DNA of 64,000 nucleotides, taken from contig JABYQU010000006.1 of assembly GCA_022264855.1 (NCBI GenBank), positions 62,001 to 126,000 of the forward strand, given 5' to 3'. Position numbers and translations under genes: made by a program. The notes beneath the pieces were generated by a model. The model was given only the letters and a program-made list of their open reading frames with translations. It was not told the origin of the DNA and ran no database searches. Position 1 is the first letter of the stretch. Each line of letters starts with the position of its first letter. The DNA comes from Lenzites betulinus. Its lineage: Eukaryota > Basidiomycota > Agaricomycetes > Polyporales > Polyporaceae. This document shows positions 1-9,391 of the stretch, in pieces.

Positions 1-388
1 CAGTCATGCTACCTCCAGTCTTTTTCAGCAGGATCGCAGATTTCATATGCAAGCTATATTCTCTATTCACTCCCCATGGTGGTAGAGCAAAGCGACGTGT
101 GTCGAGGCCACAACATATAGTTGGCGCCCGCACGCGTCGTGGGCGCCAAACCACAGAGCACCCCGGCGACGATCTTCATCGGTGTTGTAGTTCCATTGAT
201 TCGTGTTGGTATACCGCCATTCCTAGCTTTTGAGCATACACAGTACGTCCTAAATGGTAGTGGGGTACCAAAATCGTATCTGAATAGGTTCTATCGGAGT
301 CATAGCGCAACAGGCCCTTTAGCCACCTACGAGTTTGCGAAGCGGACAATTTGTATTTGTTTGGTTGCTTGAATTCACCCAGAGAGAT
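1..388. other. Flank left of the repeat nest, no gene
   Basis: No open frame here resembles a known protein. A short hairpin-capable inverted repeat lies around 121-148, with TGGCGCCC facing GGGCGCCA across a CG-rich loop. The long minus-strand frame that crosses 176-553 is shared with the repeat copy near 12.6 kb, so it is repeat sequence and not a gene. Confidence 0.6.
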
Positions 389-626
389 GCAAAGCTGCAT
401 TCCGGGTCGTTTACGGTCCCTATGCGAGCTGAGGTAAGCAAAGTGCCAGTCCGACACGCGAGCGCTCGCGTCTCGGCGGGGACCCCGGCAACCTCCCGCC
501 AAGCCGCTCTTGTAGCTCACATCCGAGGAAGGGCCAAAGCCGTGAGGGCACACAGGAATACATATACATTAAAGCACTAGAAAAGCGAACTAATAAACGA
601 AAATTTCTCTAAAAACTGGTAGGAAA
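389..626 (-). repeat. Left arm of a long inverted repeat
   Basis: This 238-bp stretch is the reverse complement of 12532-12769, with only scattered mismatches (for example AAAACTGG against AAAATTGG near the inner end). The two arms face each other across the gypsy insertion and were probably the termini of one older element. Similarity resumes at 1249-1279, which matches 12468-12499 in inverted orientation, so the left arm carries about 620 bp of extra sequence (627-1248). No target-site duplication could be seen outside 389 and 12769, so the true outer ends are uncertain. Confidence 0.85.
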
Positions 627-1248
627 GCGATTCTTTCGGGATGTTTACGGTCCTTTAGGCGCCGCGCTACAGTCCTCCTTCCCAATATGGCAATGGGCGT
701 CTAAATGCGCTCGTCTCGTTCAGAGTGCGTTGCTCGCCCCCCGGACTCGCTCTTGTAAAACATAGACAGCACACATAAATTATTCAAAGACAAACATACC
801 ACAAAAAAACTATTGAATATGACTAGTATGTGCTGAACGAGGAAGCCGTCGGCATATATTGTGTGGGCAAGCCTGATGCAGACATGCAGGATGCAATATT
901 AATCAAAAATGTCTACTATTAGTGCGGGCCAAGTGCAGAGCCGCAGGGCGGCAGTCAAGGCGGAGGTGTAGCGAGCGGTGAGTGGCGGGATGATGCGCGG
1001 AGAGGCTCGCGCCGTTGGACTGTAACCCGGGGGACTGTAAACGTCGCAGGCCGAAGGAGGTTCGGCGGTCAATTTGGCGGAGAGCCCCGCGTACGCGGGG
1101 GGCCACGCAGCCTCCTTCGGCCTGTGATGTTTACAGTCCTTTGTGGGAAAATTACAGTCTCTTCGGCTGCACGGCACACGGCCGCGCCGTGATGTTAAGC
1201 GGTGATGTGCTTGACGGCGTGCTCCTGCTCTCCGAGTGAACATACACC
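627..1248. repeat. Extra block in the left arm, with an internal palindrome
   Basis: This block interrupts the left arm relative to the right arm and has no convincing coding sequence. Within it, 1031-1070 and about 1105-1142 are inverted copies: GGACTGTAAAC, then a GCAGGCCGAAGGAGG-type core, returns as its complement ending in GTTTACAGTCC. That makes a roughly 110-bp hairpin. Variants of GTTTACGGTCC also occur at 409-420 and 640-652, so this may be a family-specific terminal motif. Confidence 0.6.
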
Positions 1249-2202
1249 GCTGAACATCCCGCGGGCGGAATTTAGGTGGGCATATCAGGACCTGGAATCC
1301 GCAGAGGAAGGCATGCGGTTTCCAGATGGTGTCCACTTGGATACCACCGCCCAGGAAAAAGGCTGGGATCTAAGAATGCATCCTGTGGAATCCAGCTGGC
1401 GGGCCTCTGGCGGCGTATCACCATCTGTAATCCAAGGGCGCGTCAACCTGGCGCCGTTTTTGGGGTACTGCAGAGTTCTCAGAGATTCGAAGGCGGGCGC
1501 CAAGTCAACGACACTCCTCTGCTTCCTCCCGCCATCACCGTCCATCAATCCCCTCACTCCCCTCCTGTATCCGTCCTTGTACACTGCTTTGGCAGACCGC
1601 GGTGATGCTCGTTCATTCAGACGGGCTCCTGTATATTTCTATTGGTAAATCGGTGAGCAACAAATGGTCTCCGAGTCCAAAAAAACCATGTCGTTAACCA
1701 GCGCGAATGCACGTCATGTACGTGGGCGCTGCGCGCAACATCGGCATGCATGTTCTGTTAACAAATGTTTCCACCTATGGTACATAGCAGAACACCACCC
1801 CTCAACGCTGAGGGAGTATCCGGCTAGTATCACTACTGCTGCCGAACACTGAGAAAGGTGGCGGCCACTACGTGGTTCTAGCACCACGACAGTATACTAC
1901 CTACTTCTACATGTACTGTGCCTGATACATGTAGCTCAGATATGTTTATTGTTATAAATCTATGCATTTGAATGATGTTTCGAAACTGCACCCTAGCTCG
2001 ATTCTGTCGCTCCTACCAGTGGGCGCGTATGCGCTGGCGTGCGTGCCAGCGCCGAACCTACCAAATATAGGCCAGAGTACGCCGTACGTCTCCAAGAGGC
2101 CGGACTCTGGCTGCCAGTGATCCGGTCTCCGGATTTCAGCCTTTTTCCTGGGCGGTGGATTCCAGGTGGCATGCCCTTGGATGCCGCCGATTTGTGCACC
2201 AC
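1249..2202. repeat. Inner arms and core of the older inverted-repeat element
   Basis: 1249-1270 is the exact reverse complement of 12478-12499. 1344-1365 is the exact reverse complement of 2137-2158. Restoring the sequence interrupted by the gypsy element makes 2040-2202 plus 12468-12769 one continuous right arm that mirrors 389-626 plus 1249 to about 1450. The 1450-2040 core has no ORF recognised as a transposase, so the element looks non-autonomous or fully decayed. Confidence 0.65.
2198..2202. repeat. Left target-site duplication of the gypsy element
   Basis: The five bases ACCAC directly precede the LTR and recur directly after the other LTR at 12468-12472. A 5-bp duplication is the usual length for Ty3/gypsy integrases. 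Confidence 0.93.
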
Positions 2203-2652
2203 TGTTGTAGATATGGGCCTTATGAGTGTAGAAAGGAATAGGCTGAATGAGCTAATCCTAGATCGACGAGTCGACGAGTCGGTCAGTGAGAGATCCGCTG
2301 AGGCTCGAAGTACGATAGCGCGTGGCTTATCGGAGTTCGAAACAACGTGTAGCCAGAGCGTATCTTGACCACTTAGAACGGCTTATAATCACACGAGCGC
2401 TTGGCGCTAAGACTGAATTGACAAGTAAAAGAGGATTAATTCTCCGGGGCTCGCAGAGCCCGTACTTATACATATGAGTACCATGTTATGTGTATCTGTT
2501 TGTAGTTATCTGGAAAGCTCGGGCAAGACAGGGAAGAGACGAAGAGATGGGAAGGAGTAACAGGAACGGAACATTACCGAAACAAGGAGAAACTTCGAGT
2601 CGTGTCAAGCTACTTCAGGTAAAACCCTTCTACTGACCTAGTATCCATAACA
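2203..2652 (-). repeat. 3' LTR of the gypsy element
   Basis: 450 bp, nearly identical to 12018-12467. In element orientation this is the downstream LTR. It is bounded by the terminal dinucleotides TG and CA and by the ACCAC duplication on its outer side. Confidence 0.96.
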
Positions 2653-2668
2653 CGCGCCCCCCAGCCTT
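2653..2668 (-). other. Candidate polypurine tract
   Basis: Read on the minus strand, the bases just upstream of the 3' LTR are AAGGCTGGGGGGCGCG. This guanine-rich run is in the position where plus-strand priming normally starts. It is not a perfect purine tract, as it contains a CT and two further C residues, so the assignment rests mainly on position. Confidence 0.55.
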
Positions 2669-2708
2669 GACACACACTGAAGTTTGTTACGGGGGGCCGC
2701 CGGACGGT

Positions 2709-3905
2709 CTACTCTTCGTCGTCGGAATCCGAGCCGATGACGATCGGCCATTGAGCTTCGTCTCCCGGCTTGACAACGATACACTCGTCGTCTTCGCCTG
2801 AGTCGTCGAACACGTCGTCCAAATTCTCCATCGAGGCTTCCGAGTCGGAGTCTCCCCACGTGAGGTCGTCCTCGGACGAGGCGACCGTGACACCCGAGGA
2901 GTACGACGGAGGAGGCGTGGAGATGAGGAATGGAGAATCCGGAACGGAGGAGGCGTCGTCACGACTGTTGTGCCACGGCGTAGGGCTCCGGTAGCGGACG
3001 AGAGCATTTTGAGCACCAGGCCCGTAAAGGGGGTGCGGAATGAGAGCCTGCGAAGTGGAAGGACGAGAGCACAGACGAGGGTCGCGGGTCTGATCGCGCG
3101 GCTCGTAGCGCGTAAGGGCGTTGTGTGCGCCTGGGTCGTAGATCGGGTGAGGAATGAGCGCGGTCGAGGTCGGGGGGGAGATGGCCGCGAGTAGAGACGC
3201 CACTGTGGGGCCCGTGGACGGGTCAGTTTGGAGAGGTTGACGAATGACGGCGGCTCCGACGAGCTCGGGGTCATTGGAAACTGGCCACACAAGGCGAGGC
3301 GTCGGCCCGACCTGTAGGAGCGTAATGAGCACGAAGATCGAGGCTGAGGAAGGTGCTCTAACCTGAAGGTCGGACGGCAGGCTGTCCGCTACGTCCCACC
3401 GCCAGCTTGTGTTCCGTCCGAGTAGTTGAGTGCGTCGTTGAGCAGTCGACAGCCACTCGCGGGTGTCCGCAACGGCGAGCGCGAGCGAGTCAGTCCAGAA
3501 GCGGAACTCCCATTCGGGCAGAGGGCGATCGAATGGTACACGGCCTCCGAAGCGGTGCAGGAAGTGAAGGATGGGGGGGACGACCAGGCCTAACTCGTTG
3601 AGGGATTCGATTCGAAAGATCGGGACTTCTTCTAGATCGGCATCAAGGACACCTCCATAGGAGGCTGCGGCGATGCGAAGGAGTAGGTCGTGAAGGAGTC
3701 GTGTCAGCTGTTCGGAGGCGAATGGATCCGCGAGGAGCAACTGGCGGTTCTGTTGGTCCGTAACGTTGGTGGTCACGAGATGACGACTGAGCTCATGGGC
3801 AAAACGGAAGAGATCATGGTATTCGAGCGGAGGGGAGAGGAGGCTGGCGCCGTTGTCAAAACGGTCGAGAGCCGTGAAACTAGCAGGACGGGATTGGAAA
3901 GGCAT
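2709..3905 (-). CDS. Third ORF of the gypsy element, function unknown
   Basis: This frame encodes 398 residues and lies between the chromodomain ORF and the 3' LTR, the place where errantivirus-like elements carry env. I do not recognise the protein. It has no signal peptide and no convincing transmembrane helix. The first 170 residues look globular, with aromatic- and leucine-rich helices. Around residues 240-310 there are two copies of an ALIPHP(I/L)Y-(D/G)PGA-NAL-RY motif. The last 70 residues are Ser-, Asp- and Glu-rich and end in SDSDDEE. It is in the same minus-strand frame as the small ORF at 3948-4286 and the chromodomain ORF. A recent, intact 1.2-kb frame in a young element argues for selection, but accessory packaging, targeting or regulatory roles are all open. 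Confidence 0.75.
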   Translation of the reverse strand: MPFQSRPASFTALDRFDNGASLLSPPLEYHDLFRFAHELSRHLVTTNVTDQQNRQLLLADPFASEQLTRLLHDLLLRIAAASYGGVLDADLEEVPIFRIESLNELGLVVPPILHFLHRFGGRVPFDRPLPEWEFRFWTDSLALAVADTREWLSTAQRRTQLLGRNTSWRWDVADSLPSDLQVRAPSSASIFVLITLLQVGPTPRLVWPVSNDPELVGAAVIRQPLQTDPSTGPTVASLLAAISPPTSTALIPHPIYDPGAHNALTRYEPRDQTRDPRLCSRPSTSQALIPHPLYGPGAQNALVRYRSPTPWHNSRDDASSVPDSPFLISTPPPSYSSGVTVASSEDDLTWGDSDSEASMENLDDVFDDSGEDDECIVVKPGDEAQWPIVIGSDSDDEE

Positions 3906-3947
3906 GCTGACGAGTAAGAAAGCGGTTGAGGGTTTGCAGGAGCGATG

Positions 3948-4286
3948 TCAATGAGATGCGAGGCGACGAGGGCAAGATGCTGCTTTACCCTGTCGTCCTG
4001 TCCCAGTTTTTATCTCTTCCTGCCCTTCCCTTTGTGCCACTGAACTCGTCGACGAACTTGCGCCGGTCGAGGAGTCGTTTCTCACTGTGCCACCCATCCT
4101 GAAAGGCTCGTCATCGTCCTCTGGAGTGTGCGACATGAGCGGAGCGGTGAGGCGAGGTGGTTGATTCAACGAGGTTGACACGTTGGAGGTCATCTGTTTG
4201 TCCCGCTGTGCCACCCGTTGGCGATATCGCAATTCCCTCGATGTTAGCTCGCGAGGATGGGGCGTGGTCGACGATCGAGACGGCAA
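3948..4286 (-). CDS. Small ORF downstream of the chromodomain ORF
   Basis: 112 residues, in the same frame as the chromodomain ORF and separated from it by one stop codon at 4317 and about ten codons. The product is Ser/Thr-, Arg- and Glu-rich and has no recognised domain. It could be an independent short ORF, a readthrough extension of the integrase tail, or simply open by chance. No regulatory signal separates these options. Confidence 0.35.
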   Translation of the reverse strand: MPSRSSTTPHPRELTSRELRYRQRVAQRDKQMTSNVSTSLNQPPRLTAPLMSHTPEDDDEPFRMGGTVRNDSSTGASSSTSSVAQREGQEEIKTGTGRQGKAASCPRRLASH

Positions 4287-4316
4287 GGTGTCGTCGCTTC
4301 GACTGTTCGAGGACCT

Positions 4317-5000
4317 TCAACCAGACGGGTCCTTGAGTTTGTGGTCGGCCAGATGCATCGGCGTCGCATCTCTTGCTTTGTCTGACTGCGCGCGCAAGCG
4401 TTTCTGCCATTCGGATAGGACGTCCGGGGCGTTCCTAAGCTCGTGCTTGGTAAGCCACTCGTCCTCTTCGGCTCCCATGCCTACATACCTAGTACGGTAT
4501 AATATGATCCGGCGTCCCTGCTTGCCTTGTCGCCACTTCTGCGCCACTATCCGTTCGACCTCCACTTCGGGCATGTCCTGGAAGTCGGCTCGGTTCATCC
4601 TTCTTCGGGGTCTCTCGCCGAGCTCAGTTGGGGACGCGTGGTAAGCCTCGAGGTGAGCGATGTTGATCACGGGGTGAATGCCATATGAGGCCGGAAGACG
4701 TAATCGATAGGCTACGGAACTTACCTTCTGCATGATCTCGAACGGGCCATCGTATTTCATTAGAAGCTTGCGCCCTCGTCCTGTCTGTTGACGAAGTAAG
4801 TCTAATGAGTGCGGATTGATCACAACTAAGTCGCCTTCCTTGAATTCTATGTGCAACCGACCTTTATTGTACGCCTTTTGCTGGTGAGCCTGTCCAAGCT
4901 TGAGGGCTTGTTGAGCTCGGTGTCGATCAGCGTGGAATTGCTCGTTCATTTCATCAGCCAATTGGTGGATGGAGAGGTCGAGAGAGTGCTCACCGGTCAC
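4317..5000 (-). CDS. Integrase C-terminal tail with chromodomain-like module
   Basis: This frame holds about 227 residues and continues the integrase in a different register from the main pol ORF. Residues 1-110 match the usual post-core region of gypsy integrases, with helices ending in AYNKGR, then FKEGDLVVI and a KYDGPFEI motif. Around residues 150-205 the sequence PEVEVERIVAQK..., an aromatic-containing strand region and EDEWLTKHEL fit a chromodomain, which in chromoviruses helps direct integration to chromatin. It has no natural ATG at the start; the frame begins at a GTG four bases inside the pol stop. The intervening G8 run suggests a one-base indel or a slippage site. Without a shift this tail is not joined to integrase. 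Confidence 0.85.
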   Translation of the reverse strand: MTGEHSLDLSIHQLADEMNEQFHADRHRAQQALKLGQAHQQKAYNKGRLHIEFKEGDLVVINPHSLDLLRQQTGRGRKLLMKYDGPFEIMQKVSSVAYRLRLPASYGIHPVINIAHLEAYHASPTELGERPRRRMNRADFQDMPEVEVERIVAQKWRQGKQGRRIILYRTRYVGMGAEEDEWLTKHELRNAPDVLSEWQKRLRAQSDKARDATPMHLADHKLKDPSG

Positions 5001-7849
5001 TCCCCCCCCTGGCGATGAGATGGACGAGGAATGGCCGGGGATGGATGCATCAAGGTAGAACCCGTTAGTGGCAGGTATCCTCGTAACAGGTAGGCGGGTG
5101 CATACCCTGTCGCGGTGTGTGTGCTCGTATTGTACGCAAGCATGAGGGCGTCGAGGTGATGACTCCAGTCGTCGCGCGCGTCATTAACATACGCTCGTAA
5201 CGCTATTTCTAGACCCTGATTGAGGATCTCCGTCTGTCCGTCGGCTTGCGGGTGGTGTGAAGTGGTGAGTGCCCTGCGGATGTCGAGGTGTTTGCAAAGC
5301 TGTTCCCAGAAGGTCGCGTTCCATCTAGGGTCGCGGTCCGTGATGACTTGTCGAGGGAGGCCATGATGTGCGACCACGTGCCGAAAAAATAACTTGGCTG
5401 TGTCTTCAGCGGAAATGTCAGTAGTTGTAGGAATAAACAGGCCGTACTTGGTAAGTTTATCAACAATGACCAGACAGTTGTCATACCCCGCGGACAGCGG
5501 AAGTTCCGGGATGAAGTCCATAGTGATCACTTCGAATGGTCTTGACGGAATGGCGATAGGCTGTAGAAGACCGACCGGGGCATGGCGACGGGGCTTGCTC
5601 TTTTGGCAGATATCGCAGGTGGACGTATATTTCTTGATGTCTCGGGACATGCGAGGCCAATAATACGTGTTAGCTATGCGATTGTAAGTCCGGTGGTAAC
5701 CTGCGTGCGCACCTTCTGTAATGACATCATGAGTCTCCTTGATGATGCTCAGTCGAAGTGATTCGGGTACAGCGAGGCGCGCCGACCCATTCCAGTCTTC
5801 GAAGTAGATCAATCCCTCGTCACCGACATAGTATTGGGGAAAAGCGGATCGGAGTGGGTCCTCCTCCGTCTGAAACCCTTGCAGAACTTCCTTGTAATGG
5901 GAGTCAGTAAGGTACGCCTTCCGCCACTCTTCGATCTCCTCGGGTGCTATGCCCACCACTAGTGTGTTTACGGGCGCGGCGTGATACGAGAAGGTCGTCG
6001 GAGGATCGGAGAAAGGGGGAGCCTGTTGAACAACGAACGAGCAGGTAAGGGGGTCCGTACTGTCAAGCGATATGGCGTGGGTTCTCGCTACCTTCAACAG
6101 TTTCTCTTCGAATTGCGGGCCCAATTCCTCGAACGTGTTCTTGAGCGGATCATTGATTTGTTCTCCGATGGTGAGAGCTGCGCCTTCTGAGTCCGAAGGT
6201 CCATCCTGATACGGAATACGTCGTCGAAGACGGGAGATGGGGTCGACGTTCGAATGAACTCGGCCTGCTCGATGCACAATGACGAGATCCGGATAAGCTG
6301 CAAAGGTAGTTCCCCAGGTTAGCAGCCGTCTGTTCACATTTTGGAACGTCTTACTCCAAGTGAGAGCCGCGTGGTCCGTGATTGCGACAACCTTTTCTCC
6401 TTCGATGTATGTCTGGAACTTGATAAGTCCTTCCCGCAACGCTAGCGCCTCGCGCTCAGTGGGGGAATAGTTGCGTTCCGCCGACTTGAGGATGCGTGAC
6501 CAGTAGGCTACCACGCGTTCGATGTGTACCTCGGTTTCCTCAAAGTCCTCTGCCCACGTTCCTGGGGCAGGTACGTCTTCGACTTCTCTTGTGGCCTGGG
6601 TGACCAAGCGCGGAATGGGTTCCTTGTTGTGGAAGGCACGTTCTAGCTTCTCGTACATCTTAGTGCCTCGCAAGTCCTTGATCTTGATGGGCTGGACCTG
6701 TTGCAGGATGGCTGCTAGCCCGTAGTCGCAAGCATCAGAATAGAGTCGATAAGGGCGCCCTGCTATGGCGTGCGCACGTACCGGTGCTTGAACGAGGGCC
6801 TGTTTGCACAGTTCGAAAGCTTCCTCATGCTCCGATGTCCATTCCCACCCGTCACCTTGCTTCAGCAGGCGAAAAAGCGGCGCGGCGATCCAGGCGTAGA
6901 AGGGAATGTAGGCTGAGAAGTAGACCATCATGCCTAAAAATACTTGGAGCTCGTGAACGTTGGCGGGAGGCGCAAGATCGACGATCGCCTTTACCTTGTC
7001 TTTATGAGTGGACAGCCCGAGGCGCGACACCTTCTGCCCTAGCAACATGAGAGAGTGGTAGCCGAAGTGACACTTCGTGGGGGAAAGAGTGACCCCCGCC
7101 TTGATAACGGCTTGCAGTACTTGATCGACATGTTGTATGTGTTCCTGGAAGGTTCGTGAGTAAACCACGATGTCGTCAATGTAGACTAGGGCAAACAGGA
7201 ACAAGTACGGGGCAAGAGCATTTTGCATGATACGCTGGAAGATACTCGGCCCGTTTCGCAGACCGAACGGCATCCGTCGGAATTGCCATAGTCCTCGGTG
7301 GGTTCGAAAAGCTGTCTTGGGTCGATCGGCTTCTGCGATTACAGTCTGCGTGAAGCCAGCGAGAGCGTCCATCGTGGATAGCCATTGCGCTCCGGAGAGA
7401 GCGTGCATGATATCTTCCTGTTTGGGCAGAGGGAACTCGTCAGGAATGGTGAGCTCGTTGAGTTTCCGATAGTCGATCACCATTCGGGGCTTACCGTTAC
7501 GATAGACAATGAATCCCGGTGCTCCCCACGGGGATACGGAAGGTTCAATGACACCTAGTTGAATCCAAGTATCCATTTGCTTGTCTATCACCTCGCGCTT
7601 CGCCGGTGAACTAGGGAATGGCGGTAATGAGATTTCCTTGGAGCCGGGGCGAAGAGGAATCGTACATTCTGCGTTGACCATACCCAGACGACCATCCAGA
7701 GCGAACGCGGCTTCGTTTCGCTGAATCACCTTCATCAGCTGAACGCGCTGTTCCTCATTCAGGTTGGCAGATACGTCTACCGTTCCTACTAGGGATTCCT
7801 TGGGCGTGTCATCCGGGGGAATCTCCGAAGTCTTCGGTCCGCCCTCCAT
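4997..7849 (-). CDS. pol: Pol: reverse transcriptase, RNase H and integrase core
   Basis: 950 residues. The RT domain covers roughly residues 60-300, with the catalytic VYIDD motif near residue 223 and an RMPFGL motif before it. An RNase H domain spans about 370-545, with RLYSDAC and ITDHAALTW. Integrase follows, with an HHCC zinc motif (H..H..CDIC), then catalytic Asp in MDFIPE, Asp in ITDRDP and Glu in QTEILNQG. The ORF ends early, just after the integrase core and a run of eight G residues, and the tail continues in another frame. Upstream, the frame is closed by a stop at about 7880, so it is not fused to the protease. All catalytic residues visible are conserved. Confidence 0.95.
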   Translation of the reverse strand: MEGGPKTSEIPPDDTPKESLVGTVDVSANLNEEQRVQLMKVIQRNEAAFALDGRLGMVNAECTIPLRPGSKEISLPPFPSSPAKREVIDKQMDTWIQLGVIEPSVSPWGAPGFIVYRNGKPRMVIDYRKLNELTIPDEFPLPKQEDIMHALSGAQWLSTMDALAGFTQTVIAEADRPKTAFRTHRGLWQFRRMPFGLRNGPSIFQRIMQNALAPYLFLFALVYIDDIVVYSRTFQEHIQHVDQVLQAVIKAGVTLSPTKCHFGYHSLMLLGQKVSRLGLSTHKDKVKAIVDLAPPANVHELQVFLGMMVYFSAYIPFYAWIAAPLFRLLKQGDGWEWTSEHEEAFELCKQALVQAPVRAHAIAGRPYRLYSDACDYGLAAILQQVQPIKIKDLRGTKMYEKLERAFHNKEPIPRLVTQATREVEDVPAPGTWAEDFEETEVHIERVVAYWSRILKSAERNYSPTEREALALREGLIKFQTYIEGEKVVAITDHAALTWSKTFQNVNRRLLTWGTTFAAYPDLVIVHRAGRVHSNVDPISRLRRRIPYQDGPSDSEGAALTIGEQINDPLKNTFEELGPQFEEKLLKVARTHAISLDSTDPLTCSFVVQQAPPFSDPPTTFSYHAAPVNTLVVGIAPEEIEEWRKAYLTDSHYKEVLQGFQTEEDPLRSAFPQYYVGDEGLIYFEDWNGSARLAVPESLRLSIIKETHDVITEGAHAGYHRTYNRIANTYYWPRMSRDIKKYTSTCDICQKSKPRRHAPVGLLQPIAIPSRPFEVITMDFIPELPLSAGYDNCLVIVDKLTKYGLFIPTTTDISAEDTAKLFFRHVVAHHGLPRQVITDRDPRWNATFWEQLCKHLDIRRALTTSHHPQADGQTEILNQGLEIALRAYVNDARDDWSHHLDALMLAYNTSTHTATGYAPAYLLRGYLPLTGSTLMHPSPAIPRPSHRQGGE

Positions 7850-8300
7850 CGGTTCTTCAGCGAGTGGGTCCTCGGCGCATCAGGAACGAGCTCTGGCTCC
7901 ATCGCGTCTGTGCGGTGATGTGCAGAGCCACGGAGCCGCGGAGATTTCCCAGGATGTACGGAGACGCCCGGCTCCGCCTATGACTGGACGGAGAACGCGG
8001 TCTCCGTCTGGAGATGCTGTCTCCATCCAGCACCATACGGAGCATGGATGCGGGGGAAAGCTCCTGAATAACGCATGAAAATCGACGTGATGAACATGAA
8101 CAAGTGAGAGTATTTGCACGTCATTCTGACCCCCGTACAAAAATGCACGCCCCCAACAGTGAGTTCTCGACGTGTAGGCTAGTAGCCCGCCAGGCTAGTC
8201 TCCGGACGGAGACACGCTCTCTGGATGGAGACAGCGCCTCTGGGCGGCGGCTACCGGAGAACGCTGATCCGCCCAGCCTGCCCTGGAGCGGCAGATAACC
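7850..8300. other. Disrupted protease-RT linker with foldback block
   Basis: Between the protease and RT frames no single frame stays open. A perfect 15-bp inverted repeat, GCTGTCTCCATCCAG at 8016-8030 and its complement at 8221-8235, brackets about 190 bp. Several imperfect GTCTCCGTCCGGAGAC-type palindromes lie around it. Short stretches with linker-like residues remain readable close to RT, but in a shifted frame. The block may be a small foldback insertion in pol or a naturally structured linker. Confidence 0.6.
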
Positions 8301-9344
8301 GAGATCCATACAGAGGTAATTCGCGTTTCCTGATGCGACTGCAGCAACATCTGTCTGAGTGATGTCCGGAGCCTCCGTTGCTACCGTCAGGCTTCGTTCT
8401 TGGCTCGCCAGGGTACGTAGAAGAGCTGCGTGGGCGGCGATTTGCGTCTGTTCGTTCGGCGAGAATCGTTCTGCTTTATCGAGCCAGATTCGCGGGTTAT
8501 GGGCGATGCCTAGTACCTCTCCCTTTTCTACTCGCACCGGGCGATCAGAGAAGTTCGCGATAGGTAAAACGGCATGATTCTTACGCAGGATTGTGTCTGG
8601 AGCGCCGTAGAACTCATGGCCTTGAAGGCTTGTGAACAGCAGAACCCGTTCCACATAGAGAGTGTCGTCGTCCTCCAGGAAATGTGCCGTGACTGGAACC
8701 AGACTCAGTGAACCAGGTGGGATGACCGTCGATTCCCGAGCTTGCACTTTGTCGGATCGAGGTGCACGGAGTCGCCGCTGCTTGCGCATCTGTCGGCGTG
8801 TCCTGCGCGCCTCCTGTACATCTCCGGGTGAAGTGCGCATGAGGCTAACGCGGAAAGCATGGCCGTGTTCGTCTTGTGGCCCTGTCGTGTCGTGGCTTAT
8901 CATCTCGTTGTGCAAGACGATCTCACGACCTGTCGTTCCGAAGGTAATGTGAGTGTCACCGCCTTGTCGTATCAGTGATATCGAATACTGATCAGCGAAA
9001 TCATTCCCGAGGATGAAAGGAGTGGACATCCCTTTCACTACGTAGGCTTCGACAAACAGTTTGACGGGTCCTTGAGGGGTGTCGAAGTAGAGATCGAGCG
9101 GAACATACCCAGAGATGGTGGCGGAACCTGTAACTTGAATCAGCTTGACCTTCTGTCCCAAACGCGGTCGTGGCGGGTCCGTAAGGGTACTTAGTGTCTT
9201 CTGTGAAATCAGAGTTATATCGGATCCTGAGTCTAAAATAATTGGCGTAGTCGGGCTCGAAGGCGTGAGTAAGTGGGCTTCTATGGTGGTAGCACGAGCA
9301 CCGAGAAACGAACAACCTGGAGGTCGCGCCATCTGTCGAGTCAA
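8121..9344 (-). CDS. Retroviral-type aspartic protease region of pol
   Basis: The ORF track frame is 407 residues. The catalytic motif ILDSGSDITLIS lies near residues 36-47, and the flap-side hydrophobic motif FILGNDF follows about 70 residues later, as in retropepsins. The protease cuts the Gag-Pol polyprotein. The frame is open upstream of 9344 as far as the end of gag, and it is in the -1 register relative to gag, so translation probably depends on a -1 frameshift near 9396-9400. The last 60-70 codons run into the palindromic block and are Arg/Ser-rich, so the natural C-terminus has likely been altered. Confidence 0.85.
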   Translation of the reverse strand: MTRQMARPPGCSFLGARATTIEAHLLTPSSPTTPIILDSGSDITLISQKTLSTLTDPPRPRLGQKVKLIQVTGSATISGYVPLDLYFDTPQGPVKLFVEAYVVKGMSTPFILGNDFADQYSISLIRQGGDTHITFGTTGREIVLHNEMISHDTTGPQDEHGHAFRVSLMRTSPGDVQEARRTRRQMRKQRRLRAPRSDKVQARESTVIPPGSLSLVPVTAHFLEDDDTLYVERVLLFTSLQGHEFYGAPDTILRKNHAVLPIANFSDRPVRVEKGEVLGIAHNPRIWLDKAERFSPNEQTQIAAHAALLRTLASQERSLTVATEAPDITQTDVAAVASGNANYLCMDLGYLPLQGRLGGSAFSGSRRPEALSPSRERVSVRRLAWRATSLHVENSLLGACIFVRGSE

Positions 9345-9391
9345 TTCGAGTAGCTCCGATGTCTGCTCCTTCGTAATGGTCTCACTGTCTT

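Noticed and set aside
176..553. Frame beginning MCPHGFG, also found at 12605
   Set aside because: It is identical in both repeat arms and has no known domain, so shared repeat sequence is sufficient explanation.
899..1336. Minus-strand frame of 145 codons
   Set aside because: It runs through a palindrome and repeat arms, and the translation repeats itself because of the inverted repeat, so it is not a gene.
2709..3905. Third gypsy ORF as an envelope gene
   Set aside because: It has no signal peptide, membrane anchor, cleavage site or cysteine pattern expected of an envelope protein. Only its position fits.
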